Of a stretch of 64,000 bases of DNA, positions 10,340 through 22,049 are shown piece after piece. The stretch spans positions 226,405,943-226,469,942 of the forward strand of contig NC_084482.1 of the NCBI RefSeq assembly GCF_030035675.1. The letters run 5' to 3'. How positions within the stretch are numbered: position 1 is the first letter of the stretch; the number at the start of each line of letters is the position of its first letter. Made by a program: the position numbers and the translations under genes. Under the pieces are notes generated by a model. The model was not told the DNA's origin and ran no database searches. It was given only the letters and a program-made list of their open reading frames with translations. Source of the stretch: Rhineura floridana (taxonomy: Eukaryota > Chordata > Lepidosauria > Squamata > Rhineuridae).

Positions 10340-11560
10340 AGCCGAAGAACCAAGTTAAAGAGGTGTGTCTTTAGCATTCGCCGAAAACTATGTAGTAAAG
10401 GTGCGTAATGTACCTCTGTATGAGAAAATTCCACAGCTTAGGGGCTGCCAGAGAGAAAGCTCTCCCTGGCCACCGTCTCCTAAATATCTGAGGGTGATGC
10501 AACTACTAAGAAGGACCCTCTGTTCATCTTAAAATCTGAGAGGGTCTGTAGGGAAGGAGACAGTTTCTGAGATATTTTGGGCCTAAGTCATTTAGGGCTT
10601 TAAACACCTTTAATTGGGCCTGGAAATAAACTGCAACCAATACCATTGTTTTAGGAGTTGTATGAGTTCTAAATGGAACCCCAGCCAGTAATCTTGTCCA
10701 CTGCATTTTGGACCAGTTGAAGTTTCCGAGTCGTCTTGAAGGGCAGACCCATGTGGAGCGCGTTGCAATAATGCCACCTTGGGCTCCGTCTGGGAGGAAG
10801 AGCGGGATATAAAATTAATAAATAAAATAATACTAATAATAATAATCTTTATTGTTACGGTCAATGACCAGCATGTAAAATTAAAATAAATAATAAAAGA
10901 TTACATAATCCAATCTGGAAAGTTACCAGAGCATTGAGGATTGTGCCCAAATCATCTCTGTCCAAAAGGGACCTTAGCTGGCCAACCAGGTGGAGCTGGA
11001 AATAGGCACTCCTAGCCACCAAGGCCATGTGAGCCTCCAGTGATAATGCTGGGTCAAGGAGTAACCCCAAGCTACGAGCCTACCCTTTCCAGGGGAGCGC
11101 AACCCCATCCAGCACAATCCGGCTTCCCATCTCCTGGACTTGAGAACTTGGAACACAGAACGCTTCTGTCTTTTCAGGATTCAGCTTCAGTTTGCGGCCA
11201 ACATCCAGCCCATCGCTGCCTCCAGACATTAGCAGCCCAATTGCCTCTCCTGATCCAGATGGCACCTTACCCAAAAAAAGGATATTTGCCACTCAGCGAT
11301 AATTATTTAACACTTCTGGGTCCAAGGAGGACTTGTTAAGGAGGGGACATACCACCACCTCATTCAACGAGGATGGAATTCTCCTCTCCAATAAAGCGTT
11401 AATCGCTCCCTGGCCCCACCCAGTCAACCACTCACAGCTAGTGCTAAGAAGCAGGTGGTCAGCCACACTTCTTCAAGCAACTTGTCCACATCCTTAGGAC
11501 CCAATATTCAAAACTGATCCAGTACAGATGGAGCAGACAGTGCTCTAGATTCTTCCACTG
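10340..11560 (-). repeat. L2-type LINE fragments, reverse-transcriptase C-terminal region
   Basis: Reverse translation gives ALNDLGPKYLRNCLLPYR (near 10600), then MGLLLDPALSLEAHM and SAYFQLHLVGQLRSLLDRDD (10980-11070), all typical of the L2 C-terminal half. An L2 tail with AATAA repeats interrupts it at about 10785-10860. There are many frame changes. Confidence 0.75.
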
Positions 11561-11577
11561 GACTTACTCTAACTGGC

Positions 11578-12560
11578 ATTCATAGAATCATAGAATAGTA
11601 GAGTTGGAAGGGGCCTATAAGGCAGTCAAGTCCAACCCCTTGCTTAATGCAGGAATCCAAATCAAAGCATTCCCGACAGATTCAACTCAATCTGAATCTG
11701 AGTGATTTTGTCTCTAAATCAGCAGACCTTCTGGGATGTTCCACTTTGCTGGAATGGGGTGGGGGATCCCCTAAAGATCCCTAGCATGCAATTTGACTTT
11801 TTTCAAAGCTGCTGCACGCTGGGTCAATATTTTATCCACTATGACCCCAAGCACTCATTCCTGGCCAGTCACTGCTAGTTCAGACCCCATGAGTGTATAT
11901 GTCAGACTAAGATTTTTTGCTCAGTATGCATAACTTTACACTTGTTTACACTGAATTTCATTTGCCATTTTGCCACCCACTCACTCAGTCTGGAGAGGTC
12001 CTTTTGGAGCTCTTCTCAATCCCTTTTTTGCTTTAACAACCCTGAACAATTTAGTATCATCAGCAAACTTGGCCACCTCACTGCTCACCCCTAACTCTAG
12101 GTCGTTTCTGAACAAGTTAAAAAGCACAAGTCCCAAAACCGATCCTTGGGGGACTCCATTTTCTACAGCCCTCCATTGAGAGAACTGTCCATTTATTCCT
12201 GCTCTCAGCTTTCTGTTTCCTAGCCAGTTCGTGATCCTTGAGAGGACCTCTCCTCTTATTCCATGACAGCTAAGCTTACTCAGGAGTCTTTGGTGAGTTA
12301 CCTTGTTGAAATCTTTTTGAAAGTCCAAGGATGCTATGTCCACTACATCACCTCTGTCTATATGCTTGTTGACGCTTTCAAAGAATTCTAATAGGCTCTG
12401 CTTCAGCAAGGCATGTTCTTCTATATGCTTGGTTAATTTATCTTAAATAATACTTTCTCCCAGTTTTCCCAGGGCAGACATTAAGCTAACCGGCCTGTTT
12501 CCTCTTTTGAAGTCAGATGTGACCATGCTGGATTTTTTTGACAGTTAGATATTTACATAT
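11578..12560 (-). repeat. CR1 LINE fragment, reverse transcriptase plus 3' end
   Basis: The minus frame 12409-11981 reads CR1 reverse transcriptase (DFQKDFNKVTHQRLLSKL, GVPQGSVLGLVLFN, KFADDTKLFRV). The 3' terminal ATAGAATCATAGAATAGTAG tail is at 11578-11690. The region between (11690-12000) keeps a decayed continuation of the same protein. Confidence 0.9.
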
Positions 12561-12886
12561 ATGTTTAATAGCACTTCCTCATCAACTTTTTTCTCCCTCT
12601 TCTCAACTGATTAACCTCAAGGGTATCCTGCAATGACAGTTAACTCCCAAGTGGCTGGAATCTCCAGCCAATCAGAGTCTGCTGTCACCCAGAAAAGCAG
12701 ACAGAATTTACCTGATCCAGGCCCCACCCAATAACAGAACAAGGCTACAACAGAACAAGGACTCAAACTTTCACAGTTGTAGTCACAGAAAAGTTTCCCT
12801 TCAAAACATGAGCATAACCAAACATATATAGAGCAGTTCTCCACAGCATTACACCCTTAATATGGATCCTCTCTTTATTCTAACAG

Positions 12887-14451
12887 GTGATGACCAGGAC
12901 AGACATAATTCTCAGGAGCTATCTTGGGTCTCATCAGAAATAATCAAGTGTGAAGTGAAGGAAGAGACCTTTGGAGATCAAGATGAAACCAGGATACAAG
13001 AGGAAAACGAGGCACAAAACGGGAGGAATGAAGCCATTCTTTGCCAGGCTAATAACTTCCAACAAATCTCAGTCCAGCAGAAACATCACAAGGGAAAAAG
13101 AAAGCATAAGTGCCCTTCATGTGGCAACACATTCAACAGTAAATCTCACCTTAACTTGCACTGCAGAATCCACACAGGGGAGAAACCATATAAATGCTTG
13201 GAATGTGGGAAGAGCTTCAGTGTGAGTAGTAATCTTAGTCGTCATCAAAGAACACACACAGAGGAGAAACCACATAAATGCTTGGAGTGTGGGAAGAGCT
13301 TTCATCAGAGTTCACATTTTGCTTCGCATCAGAAAACTCACACAGGAGAGAAACCACATAAATGCTTGGAGTGTGGGAAGAGTTTCAGTCAGAGTTCACA
13401 CCTTACTTTGCATCAGCGAGTCCACACAGGAGCAAAGATATTTACATGCTTGGAATGTGGAAAGAGCTTTAATAAGAGCACAGCCCTCACTAGACACTGT
13501 AGGATTCACACAGCAGAGAAGCGGTATAGATGCTTGGAATGTGGAAAGAACTTCAGTCAGAACAGGCATCTTATTTCTCATCAAAGAATTCATACAGGAG
13601 AAAAACCGTATAGCTGCTTAGAGTGCGGAAAGAGCTTCAGTCACACTTCAAGCCTTGCATTGCATCGAAGAATTCACACAGGGGAGAAATCATATACCTG
13701 CTTTGAGTGTGAGAAGAGCTTCAGGCATAGCACAGCACTTATTTCACATTGTAGAATTCACACAGGGGAGAAACCATATAAATGTTCAGAGTGTGGAAGG
13801 AGCTTCACTCATAGCACATCCCTTACTTCACATAAGAGAACTCACACAGGGGAGAAACCATTTAGATGCTTGGAATGTGGAAAGAGCTTCCGTCAGCGGT
13901 CGCACCTTACTTCACATCAGAGGACACACTCTGGTATTAAACCATATAAATGCTTCGAATGTGGAAAGGACTTCAGTCAGAGTTCACACCTTACTTTGCA
14001 TCAGCGGATCCACACAGGAGAGAAGCCATATAAATGCATGACATGTGGGAAGAGCTTCAGTAATAACACGTACCTCACTTGTCATTGCAGAACCCATACA
14101 GGGGAGAAGCCATATAAGTGCTTTGAGTGTGGAAAGAGCTTCAGTCAGAGTACAAGCCTTAGTACACATCAAAAAATTCACAGAAGGGAAAGTCTATATG
14201 CATGTTTTGAATGTGGAAAGAGCTTCAGTTGTAAATCAAGTCTCATATCTCATCAGAAAATCCACACAGGAGAGAAACCATATCAATGCTTGGAGTGTGG
14301 AAAGAGCTTTCGGTGGAGAAAATACTTTACTTCTCATCAAAAAATCCACACAGGAGAGAAACCCTATAAATGCTTGGAGTGTGGAAAGAGCTTTCGGTGG
14401 AGAAAATACTTTATATCCCATCAAAGAACGCATATAGGGGAGGCACCATAA
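12887..14451 (+). CDS. C2H2 zinc-finger protein, last exon, 16 tandem fingers
   Basis: The exon starts after the acceptor TTCTAACAG at 12886 in phase 1 ([18 protein letters not shown]), a start typical of reptile KRAB-zinc-finger last exons; an ATG at 12862 would read through the splice site. About 65 acidic residues are followed by 16 C2H2 fingers with mostly TGEKPYKC linkers. All zinc ligands are present. Finger 8 has CEKSF for CGKSF, and the linker before finger 14 is RRESL instead of TGEKP. Fingers 15 and 16 are nearly identical (both FRWRKYF). The protein should bind DNA in the nucleus. No KRAB A exon was found upstream, so if expressed it may lack a repressor domain. A module of promoter type lies at 4740-5130. 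Confidence 0.85.
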
Positions 14452-14960
14452 AAACATCACACCAGGTTGGAAGTATTCATATTTCTCTGCAACTAGCAGC
14501 AAAACTTAGACATACTACATTTTGGCTGTCTGGTCATGTCTCAAAGAGGATTTTATGCAGCTGAGAAAATCACAGAAAAGAGCTCCTGGAACTATAAAGG
14601 GCTTGGAGCATCTTCAAGGTTGGAGCATGTTCACTGTGAGAAGAGGCTTATGTATTTGTGATTTTTCTCTTCATGGAGGAGGGGAAGGTAGAGGTTCTCA
14701 ACGTTCTGAAATACTGGAGAAATGCCAGAACTCAGTGCCAGCTGTTGAAAGTGGTCGACAGTGCTTTGAATGCAGGCAAAAGGAGGAACTAATATTTTCA
14801 CACTCTTCATATGTAAATATGCACTGTGGAAAAAGGACAGGGCAGGGCATTCATGCGCTGCTTGTGAACCCTGCAAACATCTGGCTGGTGCCCTTGAGAA
14901 ATGGGAGGGGGCCCTTTCCTAGACTTTGGGTTGGATTCTGCAAGTCAGTTCTTAAGTAAA
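14452..14960 (+). other. 3' region of the zinc-finger gene with a decayed finger
   Basis: About 14760-14850 translates as QCFECRQKEELIFSHSSYV followed by NMHCGKRTG, a degenerate C2H2 finger. This suggests the array was once longer. Confidence 0.5.
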
Positions 14961-16390
14961 GAGGGCCAGGATTAATTGCTTTTGCTTGATAGTAGTTGAG
15001 TAGTTTGTGTATGTGTCTAGCAATGTTGCATTTATTTTGCTTGCTTCAATGGTGTCCCACATTCTCCTTGTAATAGATAGATTAAGAGTGAGTAGGATTT
15101 CCTTATGCATTATTAAGGAGATCATAGGAGCCATGCATTTCTCTGCTTTGCAAATTCAACAGGTCTAACCCTGAGCTTTTAAAATATTTAAGATGTTCAA
15201 TGGCTTCTAAAACATGAGTTATTCCTTTGATCAATAGAGAGATCCATAGATAAACTCTTAGAAACCCTCCTTCTATATCATGGTTTGTCATTTGAACCAT
15301 ACTTCAGAGTAAAAAATGGGTAGGAAATTGTCTTTATAGTGAAAACACACCTTGAATTAATTCCAACATATAGGAAGGTACAGGCAGAAGTAAGTTCAGC
15401 TAGTTAAGATCATCATCAGCTCAAGCATATCTTTATACAATGACTCAAAATCATGCAGCATCAGACCTTCTAGGATACAAAACACTAACTAGGCATCTCT
15501 CAGAAACAGACTAGACAGGCATTCTATGCATGATTCATGACACAGAATTGGAGCGTACAGGCTAGGTATATCTCATGATACCACAACAGGATCAGACTAG
15601 GCATCTCACAGAAATAGAATGAGCAAGTGGAGGTGACAGTAGACTGTTGTTGCAACACCTTAATCTCATCCACCCATCCTAAATATAAGAGGGGTGGGCA
15701 GGCACATCCTTGTCCAAGCATTCTCTGGTACTTTCTTGCTTTAGCTGCAAGGCGGGGGCTCCTTCTAGAAACTGACAGCATTTTCTGAAGCTACCTTTCT
15801 TCTAATCTCTGTAACCTTGGTGAAAGCATTAATTCACACTCTGAGAGACTGCTCTCACTTTCCTGTCTCTGGATGACTCAAGGTTGTTCATTAAATGTTA
15901 TCTTTTCAACAAGTAGGTCTGGGTTGGGCGCCAGTGAGGGAACCTTGTCGTCAATCATCAGAGAAACAGGAGGGGGGCGCGATGGGCTACATTAACCTCA
16001 CTAAGCTCAGAGCTACCAGAGATTTCTAGAAACATTTCTCCCGCATTTTCCCCAATCTCCGTGACGTTTGTAACCCATTCTTCATCCTCCCAAGCTTGCC
16101 AAAGGTTCTCCTTGGGCCCATGACACTTACAGAGACACCTGTTTTCAGAGTCTCATAACTTGATGGCTGCAATGGCTTTTGTGTAGGAAGGAAGACTCAT
16201 GAAGAATTTCAGAACCTTTGGCTAGTACAAAATGCAGAGGAACAGCTGATGATAGTGTTGTGTCACCAGGAACAAATTGCCCCAGTATGTTCTGGCATGT
16301 CCATTTTTCTTCCTAGAGGGTAACATGTTTCCTCTGAAGTTCTGGTTTGTAGAAGGCAGAAGCCTAAACGGCTTGAGCTGTAATTTCAGA
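14960..16390. other. No recognisable gene
   Basis: AT-rich at first, then mixed sequence. No exon or repeat could be named with confidence. Confidence 0.45.
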
Positions 16391-16394
16391 GGCG

Positions 16395-16470
16395 GGGGTC
16401 ATTTTGTACTCAGGCACACAATATAACAGAAGCAGAACATTACATGTGAGGGGCACTCAAACGTAGAAAT
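16395..16470 (-). repeat. Unclassified repeat, copy 1 of 3
   Basis: Its reverse complement resembles 25447-25520 and 60660-60715 (GTGCCC.TCACAT, then GTACAAAATG). Confidence 0.45.
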
Positions 16471-16589
16471 GGTTGCCATTTCGTTGACAAGACACACAGA
16501 TAAAGACCGTGCAAACCTTCTCTGCACATTGTTCTGGAACCATTATGCTATGGTTACTATTAACTATGGTATTAACTATAATTAACTAA

Positions 16590-16745
16590 GGTAAAAGATA
16601 AAATGGCCTCAAGTGTTATCTTGTCACCTGTCATGAAGCCTGGCCCTGACTGTTAACTGTCTCACTTTGCTGAGGCTTGGAGCTGTGACATCATATATCA
16701 CGTCATAACAATGCCTTTACATTCAGCCTAGCCATCTCCATGGTA
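16590..16745 (+). repeat. Unclassified repeat, paired with 25205-25370 (-)
   Basis: Shared with the other copy: ACCTGTCATGAAG, CTCACTTTGCTGAGGCTTGG, TGACATCAT and ATTCAGCCTAG. No coding potential. Confidence 0.55.
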
Positions 16746-16773
16746 ATGCCAATGGGCAGTAAATCTCTGAATA

Positions 16774-16935
16774 AGGGCCACATCTGCACTATATATTTAA
16801 AGCAGCATGATACCACTTTAAACAGTTATGGGACCCTGGAAATTGCACTCTGTGAGGGGAATAGCGGCCTTTTCACAAACTACAGTTCCTGGGATTCTTT
16901 GGGGGAAGCCGTGACTGAAGTAGCATGATCCTGCT
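16774..16935. mobile_element. Palindromic MITE, hAT-like
   Basis: Contains CTACAGTTCCTGGGATTCTT and inverted ends around AGCAGCATGATAC / GTAGCATGATCCTGC. Same family as 8570. Confidence 0.6.
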
Positions 16936-17099
16936 GTAAATGTATAAGGCAGTTGGGGTGGAGGTTACCATCAGCCTGGCACTTCAGCAACTGTGATGTT
17001 TTCGTTCATAGCCTAAGCCTAAAAAAGAATTTGCGGTAACATGAAAGTCTGCTTCCAGCACGGAAAAAGACAATCAAAACCAAACCAAATGATGTAATC

Positions 17100-17312
17100 A
17101 CACCTGACTGCATTAATTGTTTTTAAAAAGGTTTTTAAAAGATTTTAAAAAATATTTATGTATTTCACTATACTTGTATGCCGCCCCATAGCCGAAGCTC
17201 TCTGGGCAGTTTACAGTAAGATATGTTTTAAAGTCTTTTGTTTTAAAGTGCTTACAGTGTTTTCTTGTTCGTTTGCTGCCCTGGACAGGATATAAGTTCA
17301 ATAAATAAATAA
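17100..17312. repeat. L2-type LINE tails
   Basis: Contains GCCGCCCCATAGCCGAAGC and a second tail ending GGATATAAGTTCAATAAATA. Confidence 0.6.
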
Positions 17313-18180
17313 TGCTCCCGTGCGAGTTCATTTTTACAAAGAGGATCATTCCATGCGAGCAACCAATTGCGTTCAGTTAAAAGAAGTTTAACAAAATGGT
17401 TACAATTGTTTCCTTTTTTTCCCTCTGGCTACGGTGTCATCTTTTTAAACATTTGCTGGCATGGAGGCACTGACTAGGTGCAAACCTGCTGAGCTTAAGC
17501 AAGGTGGTGACCCTCAGGGCCCTTTGGACCATATACTCTGGGACTTGAATTGACATTTGCCCAGAAGGTCTACTAGGCGCCACCACCTGACACTCTGTAA
17601 CACAATACTGCCCTGAGACTGTGCCTTCATCTCCTCCTTACCGATTGCTTCGTAGTGTCTGGGTGCACTTACAGGCCACAACCCACCCACCCCTTGTATC
17701 TTTCCATCTTCAAAGATTACAGCCCTGGTTTGCTTTGGATACCTGCTGCTGTTACGCTATCTCTTCACTGCTGCCACCATTGAGACTGATCCCAGCTTTG
17801 GTATTTGCTCTGCCCACCCTTCTTGTCTGTAATATCCCAGCCAAGGATCAGGTGTGATGTTAAACCAAAACTATTTATTTAATAACACAGGGAATAAACA
17901 AGATTATTATAAGTTCAGTCAACATGTGTGGTTACATATAATAGTTTTCTCTTTGTATCTCTTAGTCCTAAAACCTGCCTCACTGCCCACCTGAACACAA
18001 ATCCACCCCTCCAAAAACCCAGAACCAACAACTGTCATTCTCACATTTATACCTTCAACCACCCAGATGCTCAGCCAAACACAACTCAGCATTTCCCCCT
18101 CTCACTCACTCTACTTACCACATTTACCCTACAAAACTGACACCATAATTACTGTACAACATTTACAGGGGCATGAGAGC
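17312..18180. other. No recognisable gene
   Basis: Noncoding, C-rich from 17950. Short open frames have no protein features. Confidence 0.45.
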
Positions 18181-18420
18181 CTCCCAAAGCCATACTACAC
18201 AGTCAATCTAGGAGGATACAATGGTCAAGGGTATCCAAAGCTCCTGAGAGGTCAACTAAGAGTAGCATACCCCTGTCCCTCTCCCGATGTAGGTCAGGCT
18301 GACCAAGGCTGATTTGGTCCCAAAACTACGCCTAAATCCAGACTGAAATAGATCCTAACAATCAGGGTCATCCAGGAACACTTGAACATGTCCTTCCACC
18401 ATCCTCTGCGATGGTGGAGT
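18180..18420 (-). repeat. L2 reverse-transcriptase fragment
   Basis: The reverse complement corresponds to the L2 region around TTTRSGFRPG / LDLSAAFDT, as in the copy at 35280-35470, but is heavily decayed. Confidence 0.55.
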
Positions 18421-18601
18421 GAGGGGACTGTCGGAGTGGATCAGGCCCTGACGCTGCCTTTCCCTCCCTGCCTTGCTCTCTCCACCCTGTCCACAGGGCA
18501 GGCAGTGTCCTTGCAAATTGGAGAAATGATAAACATGGTCTCCCAGATATTGTAGGCTGGCGGCAAGACTCACCATTCAGCTTCTTCTTCTGGTATAGCA
18601 C

Positions 18602-18980
18602 AGTGGGGAGGAGAGCCTGGCTGGGAGTCCAGAGAGTTCAAATCCCCGCTTGTGTCTCCTGGGTGTCAAGAGCCAGCTAAAGATCACCCCCCACAGCGAG
18701 TGGCTCAGGGGTTACGTGCCCTGCCACCTGTGCAGCCATGGGGAAGCTGCATAGTCCCAAGGAGCCCAGTTGCCCCCCAGCTGGCAGTTGTGGACAAGGA
18801 AGGGGCTGGCTTGTGCAGCTGTGGCAAGCTGAGCAGGCGCTAGCCAGCTGGGGAGGACTAGCCTCAGAGGGAGGCAATGGAAAAACCCCTGTGAATACCG
18901 CTTACCATGAAAACCCTATTCAGAGGGTTGCCATAAGTCGGGATCGACTTGAAGGCAGGCCATCTGGTCATTTTCTCATT
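18602..18980 (+). repeat. tRNA-derived SINE with RTE-like tail, interrupted
   Basis: Head with GAGTTCAAATCCCC, tail with TACCATGAAAACCCTATTCA and TAAGTCGGGATCGACTTGAA. About 18660-18850 is foreign to the other copies (44936, 61262 inverted). Confidence 0.7.
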
Positions 18981-20110
18981 TTGCTAAGTAGTCCTGTGTT
19001 AGGCAGTTTGGGGGGCAGTTAGGCTAGAGGGGAGGGAAGGAGAAGGGACTGGCGGGCCAGTAAGGAGGGAGACTGGGAGACGCCCTCTTGGCTTCATACA
19101 CCAGAGAAGAATAGAGTCAACATACCCTGCATCACAAACGAAAAGTGACTGTGGCCCACGGCCTTTTAGGATCCCTTGCCTTTAGGATTCCCCCCCCCAG
19201 AATGATTTTCTTCCCTTAATTGGAGTGGGCAGTGAGCCCTCTGTGGGACTGTCTTGCTCCTCTACCCCCACCCTAAGGAATTGGGTTTTGAGTCCCCCTG
19301 ACCTTCTGGGTGGGCCCTGAACCCCCATTTGTGTGCAAAGTGCCCTCTTGGGTGTGTGTAAGCCAGGTGAAGCTGCAAGAGCGTGTTGGAACACAGATCT
19401 AAGGAGAAAAAGCCGTGACTGCTTCGTCACAGGGCCTCCAAGCAGGAGTTGTAGGGAAAGACTGAGCTAAGACCCCCCCGAACCAGAATGAAGGTATTCC
19501 CAAGATGCTTGCGCTGGAGGGGAATCAGGCGCCTCTGGAAGACTTTTGGGGCCAACAGGCCTATGCAGCTGCTTAAAACGTCTTTGAGTAGCTTGGCACT
19601 TTAGTGATTGTTCAGCATCGTTTTAAAATGTGTTTTATGTTGTTGTACAACGCCCTGATGCTTTGCGAGAGGGCAACATATAAATCCTCTTATAAATAAA
19701 TAAATAAATAAATAAATTTGAAAGAGTCCTTCGAAGAATGGGAAAAGTGATCTGTTGAACCAACTGTTATGTAAACTGCTCAGAGGTCTTTACATTCAAG
19801 CGGTATATAAATTTTGTTAAATAAATAAATAAGATTGCAGAAGTTGGTGCTGAGAAAAGGAAAATTGCTCTGAGCCAGTGTACATTAAAAAAAACAGCTG
19901 AGAAAGGTGTATCAAATGAACTGCACACAAATTGGGATCTGAACATCCCAATTCCACAGAATAAGATAGCACAGACAACTTTATGTCACAGTTATGAAAG
20001 AATTAAAGCTGAATAATATGAATAAATCAAAGTACTCATTTGAACAAGTGACTTTGACTATAGTTCTTCACTGGTCATAAATCAAGATATATGCAATATA
20101 TAAATATATA
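18980..20110. other. No gene; two LINE tails
   Basis: L2-like tails ending in AATAAATA repeats lie near 19590-19720 and 19760-19835. The remainder has no recognised content. Confidence 0.5.
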
Positions 20111-20114
20111 TATA

Positions 20115-20180
20115 TATATTGGGGGTCGGACTCGATGGCCTTACAGGCCCCCTCCAACTCTGTGATTCTATGAATACAGC
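20115..20180 (+). repeat. CR1 3' terminal fragment
   Basis: GGACTCGATGGCCTTACAGG and TGTGATTCTATGA, the characteristic CR1 end, following a (TA)n run. Confidence 0.8.
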
Positions 20181-20221
20181 AATTGCTCCATACAGTAAAA
20201 GGAAAAAGAAATGTACTTAAA

Positions 20222-20440
20222 TCGGAGCATAAGAAGAGTCTTGCTGGGTCCGGCCAATGCCCCTGGGAAGCCCGCAAGCAGGACCGGAGCGCAAGAGCGC
20301 TCTCCCCTCCCGCGGCAACTGGCTTTCGGAAGCACGTTGCCCCTGACTATACTGGCAGAGCGTGGCCACCGTGGCTAGTAGCCACCGATAGCCTTATCCC
20401 CTCCACGAGTTTGGCTAGTCCTCTTTTAGAGCCTAGCCCT
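20222..20440 (-). repeat. CR1 3' untranslated fragment
   Basis: CATAAGAAGAGTCTTGCTGG and GGAAGCCCGCAAGCAGGACC are shared with the CR1 3' region at 43900-44085 (+). Confidence 0.8.
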
Positions 20441-20444
20441 CCCC

Positions 20445-21060
20445 TCACCGACCCCCCCCCACAAAAAGCAGGCCCAAAGGATTTAAGCCCGCCCCCCCGC
20501 TCCGCGCGGGTTTCCCGCGGGAGTCTCTTGGAGGGCTCCTCCCTGCAGGCGCTTCTTTTGCAAAGGGGAGTAACGGCCCCCTTTTTTGCAACCTGGGAAT
20601 CCATCTCAGGGTTAAAGAGAGAGAGAGAGTGCGGATGCCTAGAGAGGCCGGGAAAAACGCCCTCCCCCTCCCTACTGGGGATTCAGTCCCCCTCCCCTTC
20701 CTCCGAGCGGAAAAGAGGGGTGGGCGTGGGGGTCTGTGCATTAAACCAAATGAGGCGGGGATCCCCCTCCCCAGGATCAGGTGGGTGCAAAAGGAGGGAG
20801 GGAAGGTCTGGCGGGGGGGGCTTCCCTTCGAGGGGGAGGGGGAACGCAAAGCGAAGCAAGCGGGAGGGAGGGAGGGGGAAATGGGGGGTGGAGGTGGAGA
20901 AGCCCAGGCAGGGGAAGGGGGCGACAAAGGCCCAGAAGAGCCCCCTTCAGCCCAAAGGGGAAGTGGGAGTCGTGCAAAGGGGGCCTTTGGGTGCAGGGGA
21001 GGACCCCCCCCCCATGGGCGCGGGGAGGGAAGGCAAGGTAGTGGGGGGAGGCTGAAGGGT
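20445..21060. promoter_or_regulatory. GC-rich, CpG-bearing region, candidate promoter
   Basis: Strongly GC-rich with CG dinucleotides (for example CCGCTCCGCGCGGGTTTCCC near 20497) and purine/pyrimidine asymmetry. Open frames here are a composition artefact. It is the nearest CpG-rich block upstream of the KRAB-BED-hAT gene, but it does not clearly share the conserved module of the other promoters and its direction is unknown. Confidence 0.35.
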
Positions 21061-21064
21061 GAAT

Positions 21065-21420
21065 TTAGGAGGAGGATCCTCGCTGGATCGTCACCTTGCA
21101 GTGGTGAGTGGGCTTGCGTGTTCCAGTGAACCCTGTGAGCGGTGCCGTCGGGAGTCATGTGCTCCCAGCAGGGTCACCCCTGGCGGTAAGGTCAAGGGAG
21201 AGGAACCAGACAAAGAACGATCCAAGAAAGTCCTCAACAGCAGAACAGGCGGAGGATAACAATGTGTACGTTACAACGGCTGTGAAGGCGGATGAAGGCT
21301 GCAGCAGATAAGGGACTTCCAGCCGTGGTGGTGCCCATGCCATTGGATCAGAGCCTTTCTCTGGCAAGATTGTGTGTTGATCGTTGTCCGCCGATCTCCC
21401 CACATAAAACAAATTCACGC
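21065..21420 (+). repeat. 5' part of an RTE-like LINE
   Basis: Begins near GGATCGTCACCTTGCAGTGG. It has a decayed frame with VVVPMPLDQSLSLARLCVD, and the same peptide is encoded at 46846-46745 (-). I assign RTE-like from memory of similar 5' regions; the exact family is uncertain. Confidence 0.5.
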
Positions 21421-21489
21421 ACAGGCGTCTTCAAACCAAACCAAAAGTCCCATGGCGATCCACGAATGGCAACGGGAGCTAGACTGTGA

Positions 21490-21660
21490 AATCCTGAAGC
21501 CCAAATGCCCCACTCTTTTGTGGGCACTACATCCCACCTTTCTCCCCGCCCCCAAAGAGCTCAGGGGGGTACACATGAGATGCTGCCTCCCTATTTTATC
21601 CTCACAACTCTGTAAAGTAGGTAGGGCTAAGAGGCGGTGGCTGCCTCCCAGGTCCTAGCC
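21490..21660 (+). repeat. MIR/L2-like fragment
   Basis: TTTATCCTCACAACTCTGTA and AGGTAGGGCTAAGAGGC resemble the MIR-like core seen at 2560. Confidence 0.45.
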
Positions 21661-22049
21661 TGACGCTCTGAAGTGCCTCTTGGGTGCAGCAGAGCCCCCT
21701 CCTCTCCCAGAGGCGGGTGGGCTTTGGAAGTAGGGGGAATATGGAGAAAAGAGGGAGGGAGGAGGAAGAGGCCAGCACTGTGCAGAGGTACTCCGAAGTA
21801 GGACTTACTCTCATGTCAGCGCGCATGGGATGCCAGCCGTAGGAAGGGGTGAGTGAGGAGAGAGAGGAAGGAGGAGAGGATTTGCAGGATGTTTGCAAGC
21901 GTAGGGTCTGATGGGACGAGGGGGCTGCAATTTGGGTCTCCCCCCTCCAGCAGCCAAATGTCTTGGGAAAGAAAAACCCTGCCAGGGCTCTGAAGCAGCC
22001 TCTCCTCCTCTTTCCCTGCCAGGAGCCTTCAGCTTGTCTTGACACATGA

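Noticed and set aside
20183-21055. Long + strand open frame of 290 codons
   Set aside because: It runs through a CR1 3' piece and GC-rich low-complexity sequence. Several other frames are open in the same place, so it reflects composition.
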